Source: DATLNM01 sp035536775 (GTDB lineage: Bacteria > Actinomycetota > CADDZG01 > WHSQ01). From it: a DNA stretch of 64,000 nt. The notes under the pieces were generated by a model, which had not been told where the DNA came from, did not search any database, and saw only the letters and a list, made by a program, of their open reading frames with translations. The position numbers and the translations under genes are program-made. The stretch spans positions 114,046 to 178,045 of the forward strand of contig DATLNM010000054.1 in NCBI GenBank assembly GCA_035536775.1. The letters run 5' to 3'. This document shows, piece after piece, positions 34,525 through 42,741 of the stretch; the stretch's first letter is position 1; the number at the start of each line of letters is the position of its first letter.

Positions 34525-35715
34525 GTGGATTTCTCGCTGACCGAGGAGCACCTCGAGCTCCAGAAATGGGCACACGAATTCGCCGAGAAAGAGATCCGTC
34601 CCGTCGCGGCGCAGTACGACGAGTCGGAGGAGTTCCCCTGGCCGGTCCTGAAGAAGGCGGCCGACGCCGGCCTCTACGGATTGGACATCTACCTCCAGAC
34701 GCAGCAAGACCCCACCGGGATGACGTTCATGATCCTCCAAGAGGAGATCTTCTGGGGCTGTGCGGGGATCGGACTCGCACTGTTCGGCACCGGACTTCCG
34801 CTGTCGGCGCTCGCGAGCGTTGGAACGCCCGAGCAGCTGTTCGAGTGGGCGCCGAAGTTCTTCGGTACCCCGGAGGATCCCAAGTGCGCTGCGTTCGGCG
34901 TCACCGAGCCGCAGGCCGGATCCGACGTCAGGTCGCTTCGAACTCGGGCAGTGCGTGACGGTGATGAGTGGGTGTTGAACGGCACCAAGGTATTCATCAC
35001 CAATGGTGGCGTCGCGGACCACTTCGTCATAGTCGCGACAGTGGACCCCGAGCTCGGTCACCGCGGACAGGCTTCGTTCGTCATCGCCAAGGAAGACGGT
35101 GGCATCCGCGCCGGCAAGAAGGAAAAAAAGCTCGGTATCCGCGCGTCGGATACGAGTGAGGTCATCCTCGAGGACTGCCGCATCCCTGTCGATCGTGTGC
35201 TCGGTGGCATCGACCGGCTCGAGAACAAGCTCGAGAAGGCGCGCAAGGGAGAGTCGTCCGGAAAGTCATCTGCCGCATTGCGTACGTTCGAGGTCACGCG
35301 GCCGGCAGTCGGCATCCAGGCCGTCGGTATCGCGCGCGCCGCGCTCGAGTTCTCGATCGAGTACGCGAAAGAGCGCGTCGCGTTCGGCGTGCCCATCGCA
35401 CAGCATCAGTCGATCCAGAACCACCTCGCCGACATGGCCATGGAGGTAGAAGCAGCCCGTCTGCTATGCCACAAGGCAGCGTGGATGGCGGCCAGTGGTC
35501 AGCCGTTCACGAAGGCCGAGGGCTCGATGAGCAAGCTCAAGGCCGGCGAGATGTGCGTGTCGGTCACCGAGAAGGCGGTACAGATCCTCGGCGGCTACGG
35601 ATACATCAAGGACTTCCCTGTCGAGAAGTGGTACCGCGACTCGAAGATCTACACGCTGTTCGAGGGCACGTCAGAGATCCAGCGCATGGTCATCGCCCGC
35701 TCCCTTACCGCCTAG
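34525..35715 (+). CDS. Acyl-CoA dehydrogenase
   Basis: A 396-residue acyl-CoA dehydrogenase with VTEPQAGSD, TNGGVADH, and the C-terminal ILGGYGYIKDFPVEKWYRDSKIYTLFEGTSEIQ. It is distinct in sequence from the copy at 31852. GTG at 34525 is chosen because it opens the standard N-terminus (DFSLTEEHLELQ) and has GGGAGG upstream. It is the likely first step for an acyl-CoA also handled by the divergent R2lox-SCP2 protein, both under the palindrome at 34375. Its stop shares CTAG with the convergent HtrA-like gene. Confidence 0.9.
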   Translation: MDFSLTEEHLELQKWAHEFAEKEIRPVAAQYDESEEFPWPVLKKAADAGLYGLDIYLQTQQDPTGMTFMILQEEIFWGCAGIGLALFGTGLPLSALASVGTPEQLFEWAPKFFGTPEDPKCAAFGVTEPQAGSDVRSLRTRAVRDGDEWVLNGTKVFITNGGVADHFVIVATVDPELGHRGQASFVIAKEDGGIRAGKKEKKLGIRASDTSEVILEDCRIPVDRVLGGIDRLENKLEKARKGESSGKSSAALRTFEVTRPAVGIQAVGIARAALEFSIEYAKERVAFGVPIAQHQSIQNHLADMAMEVEAARLLCHKAAWMAASGQPFTKAEGSMSKLKAGEMCVSVTEKAVQILGGYGYIKDFPVEKWYRDSKIYTLFEGTSEIQRMVIARSLTA

Positions 35716-36683
35716 GCTTCCAGTTCAGCGGGGGTTATCTCCGCGTCGATGAGGGTGCCGTGTCGGTAGACCTTTAGGCCAAGTGTGCTGCCGGCGCGGG
35801 CTCCGTCCATCAGGCGTTGGAGGTCATCCATGCCCCCAACGGGGACGTCGTCGATCTCGACGATGAGGTCTTCTGGCTTGAGCCCGGCGAGCTCAGCAGG
35901 GCTGTCTTCGATCACCTGAACGACCTCGATGCCGGAGTTGTGCCCGCTGGCGCGGGCGACTCGTGGCGGGAGGGGGCGGGGGCCTCCTGCGATGCCGAAG
36001 TAAGCGCGACGGACGCGCCCGTCGGTCATGAGGCTCGAGACGATGTGGCGGGTGGTCTCGTTGATCGGTATCGCGAGCCCTAGCCCCTGGCCGATACCGG
36101 GTCCGACTACAGCTGTGTTGATACCGACAACGCGGCCGCGCCCGTCGCACAACGCGCCTCCGGAGTTACCGGGGTGCAACGCGGCGTCGGTCTGTATGAC
36201 GTTCTCGACGAAGCGCGTCGATTTTCCCGATCGCGTCGCGAACGATCGGCCGAGAGCGCTCACGACCCCGGCGGTGACCGAGCCGGCGAAACCGAGTGGG
36301 TCGCCTATGGCAACCACGAGCTGGCCTACCTTGAGCGAGCCGGCATCGCCCAGCTCGGCCGGTTCTAGCTCTCCGCCACGAGCGCGCACGACGGCGAGAT
36401 CTGACAGTGGGTCGAGGCCGATGATGTCGATTGCGAGCTCACGTCCGTCATGGAGGTAAGCGGAGCCGCCTGCAGAGCCTTGGACCACGTGAGCCGACGT
36501 CAACAGGAAGCCGTCGGGCGTGATGGCCACACCACTGCCTGACCCTTCACCCCGGCCTCGGCCATGACGTCCGAAGACGCTCAAGCTGATCATCGAAGGC
36601 GCGAGCTTCGCGGCCACAGAGGTGACGACGGTGGAGTAGGCATCGAGCGCCTCGGCGTCGGTCGCGGTTGCTATGAGTTTCAT
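35712..36683 (-). CDS. HtrA/DegP-like trypsin-fold protease with PDZ domain, no export signal
   Basis: A 323-residue protease with a trypsin-like domain (about 20-215; His in TSAHVV, Asp in DPLSDLAVV, Ser in HPGNSGG) and one PDZ domain (about 235-320, VIEDSPAELAGLKPEDLIV). Unlike usual HtrA proteins it has neither signal peptide nor membrane helix with ATG at 36683, so it seems cytoplasmic. That ATG overlaps the TGA of the upstream gene (ATGA), which supports the start and a shared function. Target unknown. Confidence 0.85.
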   Translation of the reverse strand: MKLIATATDAEALDAYSTVVTSVAAKLAPSMISLSVFGRHGRGRGEGSGSGVAITPDGFLLTSAHVVQGSAGGSAYLHDGRELAIDIIGLDPLSDLAVVRARGGELEPAELGDAGSLKVGQLVVAIGDPLGFAGSVTAGVVSALGRSFATRSGKSTRFVENVIQTDAALHPGNSGGALCDGRGRVVGINTAVVGPGIGQGLGLAIPINETTRHIVSSLMTDGRVRRAYFGIAGGPRPLPPRVARASGHNSGIEVVQVIEDSPAELAGLKPEDLIVEIDDVPVGGMDDLQRLMDGARAGSTLGLKVYRHGTLIDAEITPAELEA

Positions 36684-37186
36684 GCGGCGGTGGGGCCGGT
36701 AGCGCGTGCCTCCTCGACTGCGACAAGAGCGTCGCGCAGCTTGTCTATCCACTCGGATTCGTTCTTGGCGACGAGTGCGACGCACCATGCGAGTGCCTCA
36801 CTGCGGCTCCGCGCAACGCCCGCATCGATAAGCGTGTCGAGAACCTGACGCTCCTTGAGACGAAGACGAGTCATCACTGGGATGGCCAGGTGCGTGAAGA
36901 GGTACTTCTCGCCCGCGATCGTGACGCCCCAAGACACCTTGCGTCCGAACTTCCGCTGCGCCTCCTGCGCGATCTTCATACGCGCCCGGCGCGTCTCCCC
37001 GCGGAATCGGTCCACCCTCGCCGACCGGGCTGCAGAACGAGCTTCGTCCGACACGTCCTCCTCCAGCTCTACATCGGCGAGCTCCCCGATCACGAACACC
37101 TCATCGCGATCCCCCGTCACCTCGACGGGCCCGGTGAACCACTCGTCGGGCAGCCGCCCCGTGAACCACGCCTGGATCTCTTCCAT
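36680..37186 (-). CDS. Uncharacterised protein with ribbon-helix-helix-like C-terminus
   Basis: A 168-residue soluble protein. The N-terminal half has MEEIQAWFTGRLPDEWFTG and an acidic patch (ADVELEEDVSDEA). The middle is basic and probably helical. The C-terminal 60 residues, TRLRLKERQVLDTLIDAGVARSRSEALAW, look like a ribbon-helix-helix dimer or DNA-binding unit. I recognise no named family. It is coupled by a 4-nt overlap to the cytoplasmic HtrA-like protease, so it may be that protease's substrate or regulator (inference). Confidence 0.6.
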   Translation of the reverse strand: MEEIQAWFTGRLPDEWFTGPVEVTGDRDEVFVIGELADVELEEDVSDEARSAARSARVDRFRGETRRARMKIAQEAQRKFGRKVSWGVTIAGEKYLFTHLAIPVMTRLRLKERQVLDTLIDAGVARSRSEALAWCVALVAKNESEWIDKLRDALVAVEEARATGPTAA

Positions 37187-37456
37187 CGAAGCCTCCTCGT
37201 AAGGTTGCTTACAAACTTACACTCTTTCAACCTTTCAAGGTGACGAGTGGTAGTCAGCGTCAAGGGGAGGTGTCGGGATGCGGGGCTGCGGGTCATGCGG
37301 GGCTGCGGGTCGGGGGCGGGAGGCGCCGTCATCCCCGCTAATGCTCAGACACGTCCTCGTCCGGACCCGCCGGCACGGCGGCTCCGGCCTGCGGAACTCG
37401 CCGCGTGGACGCCGTCACCCCCCTACTGGGCTCGAGTTAAAGCTTGTCCGGCTCCC
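37187..37456. other. Gene-free region with tandem and dispersed repeats
   Basis: About 270 bases without a supported gene. It holds a 17-bp tandem duplication (ATGCGGGGCTGCGGGTC at 37278-37294 and 37295-37311) running into copy A of the dispersed repeat (37307-37414). The promoter of the RHH-like gene should be near 37190-37240, where AT content rises. Confidence 0.5.
37307..37414 (+). repeat. Dispersed intergenic repeat, copy A
   Basis: About 108 bases, nearly identical to 46981-47087. The core from GTCATCCCCGCTAATGCTCA through ACACGTCCTCGTCCGG and the tail CTGCGGAACTCGCCGCGTGG are unchanged; the few differences cluster in the GC-rich centre and one short indel. Both copies have the same orientation and lie just beyond the 3' end of a minus-strand gene. 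Confidence 0.85.
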
Positions 37457-39292
37457 TTAAGCGCGAATCAGGATCCAGGTTTTGCCGCCGTATTCGCCGG
37501 TCGCAAGGGTGCCTTCGCGCGCCGGGCCGCCCGCTTCGATGACTCGATGCGTGGGCTCGAAGCCGCCGGCGGCCATGCGTTCATCCCAGCGTTCTGCTAG
37601 GTCCGGGTAGCGGATCCTTAGATCGTTGTCCTCGAGGCGCAAGTCGTCATAGCGCGCTAGGCGCGCGCCGGACATCTCGAAGAGGAGGAAAGCGAGACGG
37701 TCGTCGCCCGCGACCCAGACGATGTCATCGGAATCGAGAGTGGCTGCCGCGAGTCTCACGAAACCATTTGGAGCGAGGTCCCCCGACCCATAAACGAAGC
37801 CAGCGTCGGCAGCAGCGATTACTTCGGTCATCCGCATCGACGCGAGGATCGGGGAGATTGATCCGATCATCAGGATGCTTCCGACGACGAGTACGGCTGC
37901 CGTCCTCGATCGGACGCGCCGCCACACCCATAAAAGCGTGATCCCCGCGAAGGCAGACGCGGCTAAATGAGCTGGTGGCCACACGCGTCCTTGATGCAGA
38001 AGAGTTGCGTTACCCCACAGCTCCCACCCGAAGTGACCCCTGAGGATCGCGAACGCGAGCAGCAGCGCGCTGCCTCCTAGGAAAGCGAGAAGTCCAAGAG
38101 ATGGAGTCTGTGACCGGTGTCGTACGGCTAGCGCAACACCGGCGGACGCGAGCGGGAGCAGAAGTCCCCAGGAAGCAAGTGCGATACCGATCGGCCATTC
38201 TTTCCCGAGCTGAGGTGTGATGTCTACGAAACCGCCATAACGAACGTATGACGTCACCACCGGGCCCACCCATAACGCGAACACCGCGATCGCAACCGCC
38301 ATCATCCTGAGAACGGGCCGGCGGTCGCGGGTGATGACCGCACTCGCGAGCATCCACATCAGCGCGCTTACGAACATCGGAACGCTCACGAGGCCCGCGG
38401 CTCCGGCAAGTGCTCCCGCGACGGCGATCGAGTACCTGTCACGCTCTCCGGTAAGAGCGATCACGATCGCGACGCCGGCCGCTCCCAGCAGGATCAGTCC
38501 CAGCTCGCGTGGCAACGCGGGAGGCAAGAGCTCGTACACGCTGTTGGGGGACGCCACGACCAGGTCTGCACCAAAGCGCGCGTTCGACGGGCTCGTCACG
38601 AAGGTGGGCCCGTCCGCACGGACCCAGCCCCACCCTCCGACGAGCGCTGCAGCCGCCGCCGCTAACCAACCAGAGCGCGGTTCGAGCCGGCGCGCGAGGC
38701 AACCCGCCGCAAGAGGGATCCCGAGCGCGATGAGCACATGTAGTGCCTCGAGTGCAAGCAGCGAGTCACTCCCGGGAACGAGTCTCACCATGGTCGCCAT
38801 GACGGCATGCAGGCCCCATGGATAGGCGTTGCGGGCTAGCTCTGGAGCAGGGCCCTCCGGCACCGGCTCTCCGTCCAGTAGCTGATTCGTCCAACCGAGG
38901 TGCCACGGCGGGTCGCCCGTTCGGGTCCCCGACCCACCGGCGATCGCAGGGCCTGCGTAGATCAGCAGGAGGACCGCGGCCAGGCCGATGGCCGCTCCGA
39001 GAGCCGTGCGCGATGGCAACTGCGAGCGCGGATGTCTCCACACGATCAACACCACTGCCGCGAGCAGCGGGACGATCCAGGAGGTTCCGAATACCGCTCC
39101 TCCGGTGACGATGTGCAGGACCATCAGACCGACCGCGAACAACACAAAGCCCGCTATCGCCATCAGGGCACGCTCCGGGAAGCCCCATCCTCGGGGGGCC
39201 GGCCAGCGCGACAGGATGAGCTCACCAGTGGCCCATCCGACCGCGGTCGTCAGGGCGACCACGGTTACAAGTCCGAAGAAGCCGGCAGTCAT
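37457..39292 (-). CDS. Large polytopic membrane protein, GT-C-like, function unknown
   Basis: A 611-residue protein with about 13 hydrophobic helices and a soluble C-terminal 110 residues. The first outer loop carries GTRTGDPPWHLGWTNQLL, an acidic motif such as GT-C glycosyltransferases have, but I cannot place it in a family. ATG at 39292 overlaps the TGA of the biotin carboxylase gene (ATGA), so it is the last gene of the acyl-CoA carboxylase operon, an odd partner for catabolic enzymes. Copy A of the dispersed repeat lies 43 bases past its stop. Confidence 0.55.
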   Translation of the reverse strand: MTAGFFGLVTVVALTTAVGWATGELILSRWPAPRGWGFPERALMAIAGFVLFAVGLMVLHIVTGGAVFGTSWIVPLLAAVVLIVWRHPRSQLPSRTALGAAIGLAAVLLLIYAGPAIAGGSGTRTGDPPWHLGWTNQLLDGEPVPEGPAPELARNAYPWGLHAVMATMVRLVPGSDSLLALEALHVLIALGIPLAAGCLARRLEPRSGWLAAAAAALVGGWGWVRADGPTFVTSPSNARFGADLVVASPNSVYELLPPALPRELGLILLGAAGVAIVIALTGERDRYSIAVAGALAGAAGLVSVPMFVSALMWMLASAVITRDRRPVLRMMAVAIAVFALWVGPVVTSYVRYGGFVDITPQLGKEWPIGIALASWGLLLPLASAGVALAVRHRSQTPSLGLLAFLGGSALLLAFAILRGHFGWELWGNATLLHQGRVWPPAHLAASAFAGITLLWVWRRVRSRTAAVLVVGSILMIGSISPILASMRMTEVIAAADAGFVYGSGDLAPNGFVRLAAATLDSDDIVWVAGDDRLAFLLFEMSGARLARYDDLRLEDNDLRIRYPDLAERWDERMAAGGFEPTHRVIEAGGPAREGTLATGEYGGKTWILIRA

Positions 39293-41007
39293 CCCTGGTC
39301 TGGCGATGCTGGCGGAGCGTCCCCCGGGGTGATCACGGCGACGACGTCTCCCGATGCCGCAGTCTCGCCCGCGGCGACCCGTATCTCCGCGACGGTCCCG
39401 GTGGACGGTGCGGCGAGAGTGGTTTCCATCTTCATAGCCTCGAGGATGACGATCGCGTCTCCCACTTCGACGCGGTCGCCCACCGTGGCCACGACTTTGA
39501 GGATCGTCCCCTGCATCGGGGCGCGGATATCGCCCCCACCACCGGTGCCACTCTCGTGCACGGCAGCGACCGCTGAGGCAGACATCGATGGAGACCACAA
39601 CGCGACGTGCAGACCGTTGATCAAAAGGTAGTCACGTTCCTCAAGCTGTATCTCTGCGGACTGCAATGCGTCGAGCACCGAACCGTCTTCGATGGTTCGC
39701 GTGGTGTGGATGCCCTCGACGAACTCTGGGCTGGCGAGCAAGAGTTTGTGCGCCTCGATCGTCGAGCTCAGACCCTCGATGACGAACTCGTCGAGCGCAC
39801 GCAACATCTTGGTGCGCGCTTCGACGCGGTCGGCACCTGTCGCGATGAGCTTCGCAAGGAGCGAGTCATACGCTGCAGGGAGAGAATCGCCGGCCCTGTA
39901 GCCGGAATCCACGCGGATACCCCGCCCGCCCGGCTCCTTGTATGCCGAGAGACGGCCGGGTGAAGGGATGAATCCTCGCCCGGGATCTTCTGCGTTGATG
40001 CGGCACTCGATCGAATGTCCGCGTGGCACGAGGTCTTCCTGACCGAACCCCAAGGCCTCACCTGCGGCGATCCTCAACTGGCACGCAACGAGGTCGACAC
40101 CGAACAGCTCTTCGGTGACCGTGTGCTCGACCTGGAGGCGAGCATTGACCTCGAGGAAGTAGAAACGATCGTCCTGCATGAGCATCTCAACCGTGCCGGC
40201 ATTCACGTACCCGCATGCCTTTGCGATCGCGACGGCAGCCGCGCCCATCCCCGGTGCCAGGTGCTCGGCGGTGGGCGGCGGTGTTTCTTCGATCAGCTTC
40301 TGATGACGTCTCTGCAGCGAGCAATCACGCACACCCAGCCACAAGGCGTCATCCGGAGAAGGGGACAGGATCTGGACTTCGAGATGCTTCGGCGCGTCGA
40401 GGTACCGTTCGACGTACACCGCGCTCGAGCCGAAGTACGCCTCCGCCTCGCGGCGCGCAGAGTCGAACGCATCGACTACCTCATCAGCGCTACGCGCGAC
40501 CTTGAGGCCGCGTCCACCACCACCCCCGGAAGCTTTGATCGCGATCGGGAAGCCGTGGGTCTCTGCGAATGCCTGAACCTCGGCGACATCCTCGACCGCA
40601 TCGAGCAGTCCGGGCACGACGGGCACACCCGCTCCCTCCGCGGTGCGACGCGCCGAGATCTTGTCGCCGACCAGAGCCATCGCCGCGGGAGGTGGGCCGA
40701 TCCACACCAGACCCGCATCGATGACGGCCTGTGCGAAGTCTTGCTTCTCGGCGAGGAAGCCATAGCCGGGGTGGATCGCCTCCGCGCCCAAGGAGGTCGC
40801 GGCGTCGATCACCGCTCCCTTATCGAGGTAGGTGTCGGTCGGTGCAACGCCCGGTAGATGCACCGCATCGTCGGCGGTCGTGACGTGCAATGCGGCCGCG
40901 TCGACATCCGAATACACGGCGAGTGGCGCGATGCCCAGCTCGCGACACGTCCGAGCTATACGCACCGCGATCTCGCCGCGATTAGCGATCAGGACGCGAG
41001 AGAACAT
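39289..41007 (-). CDS. Acyl-CoA carboxylase alpha subunit (biotin carboxylase + BCCP), copy 1
   Basis: A 572-residue protein: ATP-grasp biotin carboxylase (opens FSRVLIANRGEIAVRI; GGGGRGLKVA loop; EVNARLQVEHTVTE) and a C-terminal biotinyl domain with the biotin-attachment Lys in EAMKMET, about 35 residues before the end. It charges biotin with CO2 for the carboxyltransferase. It is shorter than propionyl-CoA carboxylase alpha subunits, lacking most of the linker between domains. ATG shares one base with the HMG-CoA lyase TGA. A second alpha subunit at 44341 sits next to the only beta subunit, so this one may serve another beta or form a variant complex. Confidence 0.9.
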   Translation of the reverse strand: MFSRVLIANRGEIAVRIARTCRELGIAPLAVYSDVDAAALHVTTADDAVHLPGVAPTDTYLDKGAVIDAATSLGAEAIHPGYGFLAEKQDFAQAVIDAGLVWIGPPPAAMALVGDKISARRTAEGAGVPVVPGLLDAVEDVAEVQAFAETHGFPIAIKASGGGGGRGLKVARSADEVVDAFDSARREAEAYFGSSAVYVERYLDAPKHLEVQILSPSPDDALWLGVRDCSLQRRHQKLIEETPPPTAEHLAPGMGAAAVAIAKACGYVNAGTVEMLMQDDRFYFLEVNARLQVEHTVTEELFGVDLVACQLRIAAGEALGFGQEDLVPRGHSIECRINAEDPGRGFIPSPGRLSAYKEPGGRGIRVDSGYRAGDSLPAAYDSLLAKLIATGADRVEARTKMLRALDEFVIEGLSSTIEAHKLLLASPEFVEGIHTTRTIEDGSVLDALQSAEIQLEERDYLLINGLHVALWSPSMSASAVAAVHESGTGGGGDIRAPMQGTILKVVATVGDRVEVGDAIVILEAMKMETTLAAPSTGTVAEIRVAAGETAASGDVVAVITPGDAPPASPDQG

Positions 41008-41945
41008 CAGGTTGCCTCCACGAGTGGGATCCGGGGACCTGCAGCGAGGACCCTGCTCGGAAGCTCCCCTTGGATCAAACCTTGTGCGACCCGGCCCGCA
41101 TCGATCAAGCGTGCGAGGTCGATCCCCGTCTCGATGCCCATGTCATGAAGCATATGGACCAGATCCTCGGTTGCGATATTGCCTGTGGCGCCCGATGCGA
41201 ACGGGCTGCCTCCCATCCCGCCGATCGAGGAGTCGAAGTACTCGATGCCGAGCCCGAGTGCGGCAACGACGTTTGCGAGCCCGGTCCCACGGGTGTCGTG
41301 GAAGTGCATGTTGAACTGCACCGACGGCATCTCGGCGCGCACGGCTTCCACGACATCGACGACCCTGCGAGGCGTTCCCATCCCTGTCGTATCTCCATAG
41401 GAGATCGTTTCGATACCGAGATCCACGACCCATCGGGTCACCTCCGCGACGCGCTCGGGTGCTACATCACCGTCATACGGACATCCGAACGCGGTCGAGA
41501 TAGTTGCCTCGAGCGGAAGCCCCGCAGCCCGCGCTACGTCAGACACCTGGGCGACGTCGTCGAGAGATTCCTCGACGGTCTTGCCCACGTTGCGCGTGTT
41601 GTAGCCGTTGCTTGCGGCGATGAACACCTGGAGGCCGTCGAGCCCTGCGTCGGCCGCCAGCTCCGCGCCCTTGCGGTTGGGGACGAGTGCCGAATAGAAG
41701 ACGCCGTCCTTGCGCCTCACCCCGGCCCACACGTCGGCGGCGTCGGCCATCTGGGGGATCGCCTTCGGCGACACGAACGAGACTGCTTCGATGTAATGCA
41801 GCCCTGCATCAGCAAGCGCCTCGATCAATCGGATCTTGTCTGCCGTCGAAACCGCGGCCTTCTCACTCTGGATACCGTCGCGAGGGCCGACCTCTCGGAC
41901 GCGCACCGAGGCCGGCCACGGGGCGCTCACGGCCGGCAACCGCAC
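41007..41945 (-). CDS. Hydroxymethylglutaryl-CoA lyase
   Basis: A 312-residue TIM-barrel lyase that splits HMG-CoA into acetyl-CoA and acetoacetate, the last step of leucine breakdown. Signatures: REVGPRDGIQ (catalytic Arg/Asp), EAVSFVSPKAIPQ, MHFHDTRGTGLAN and the late active-site loop GGMGGSPFASGATGNIATED. The active-site Cys of HMG-CoA lyases (GGCPYA in that loop) is replaced by Ser in GGSPFA, which is unusual. GTG at 41945 lies one base after the enoyl-CoA hydratase stop. Carboxylase and hydratase genes beside it support the leucine pathway. Confidence 0.85.
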   Translation of the reverse strand: MRLPAVSAPWPASVRVREVGPRDGIQSEKAAVSTADKIRLIEALADAGLHYIEAVSFVSPKAIPQMADAADVWAGVRRKDGVFYSALVPNRKGAELAADAGLDGLQVFIAASNGYNTRNVGKTVEESLDDVAQVSDVARAAGLPLEATISTAFGCPYDGDVAPERVAEVTRWVVDLGIETISYGDTTGMGTPRRVVDVVEAVRAEMPSVQFNMHFHDTRGTGLANVVAALGLGIEYFDSSIGGMGGSPFASGATGNIATEDLVHMLHDMGIETGIDLARLIDAGRVAQGLIQGELPSRVLAAGPRIPLVEAT

Positions 41946-41946
41946 A

Positions 41947-42741
41947 TCAGCGGTTGTTCCAGCGTGGATCGCGCTTCTCGTTGAACGCTGCGATGCCCTC
42001 GAGCCGATCCTCGGACTCGATCACGGTGGCCCACCCTTCGTGCTCGGCCTCGATACCGTCTTCGAGCGGAAGACCGAGCGCGTGGTCGATCGCCGACTTG
42101 GCAGCCCGGTTGGCGACCGGAGACGACTTGCAAAGCTCGAGGGCGAGCTCGTGCGTCTCCTTGTCAAGCCGGTCGCGTGGAACCACCGACGACACGAGCC
42201 CCATCTCGCGAGCAGTCCTCGCATCGAAGCGGCGGCTGCGCAAGATGAGGTCCTTGGCACGAGCGGCCCCGACCTTGCGCGTGAGCAACTGGGTTCCCCC
42301 ACCAGCGGGGATCAGTCCCACCCGGGTCTCGGGAAGCCCGAGCGTGACGTCATCGGCGACGATCATCAGGTCGCAGCTCAGCGCCAACTCGAAACCACCG
42401 CCCAAAGCGAAGCCGAATACCGAGGCGATCACCGGTTGAGGTACCTCGCGCAATGCCGTGAACATCGACCGGATCCGCTCGCGGTTGGCGTAGAAGTCCT
42501 CGAGCGTGAACGACCCTCGTTCCTTGAGATCGGCACCAACGCAAAAAGCCTTGTCTCCCTCGGCGCGCAGGATCACGACCCACGCATCTTCGTCTTCCGC
42601 CACGTCCTCGAACGCCGTCCTGAGCTCCTCGGCCATGGCGTTAGAGATGGCGTTCATGGCGGCCGGTCGCGTAAGCGTGACGGTTGCGATGTTGCCGGTC
42701 GCGCCGCGAGAAACATTCCCGGACGCGAGATCGGGACTCAA
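41947..42741 (-). CDS. Enoyl-CoA hydratase/isomerase family (methylglutaconyl-CoA hydratase candidate)
   Basis: A 264-residue crotonase-fold protein with oxyanion hole segments CVGADLKERG and ALGGGFELALSCDL, and catalytic Glu candidates in LPETRVGLIPAGGGT. Its place between the carboxyltransferase and HMG-CoA lyase genes suggests hydration of 3-methylglutaconyl-CoA to HMG-CoA, though general enoyl-CoA hydratase activity is possible. The TTG start overlaps the carboxyltransferase TGA by 4 nt (TTGA). Confidence 0.85.
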   Translation of the reverse strand: MSPDLASGNVSRGATGNIATVTLTRPAAMNAISNAMAEELRTAFEDVAEDEDAWVVILRAEGDKAFCVGADLKERGSFTLEDFYANRERIRSMFTALREVPQPVIASVFGFALGGGFELALSCDLMIVADDVTLGLPETRVGLIPAGGGTQLLTRKVGAARAKDLILRSRRFDARTAREMGLVSSVVPRDRLDKETHELALELCKSSPVANRAAKSAIDHALGLPLEDGIEAEHEGWATVIESEDRLEGIAAFNEKRDPRWNNR

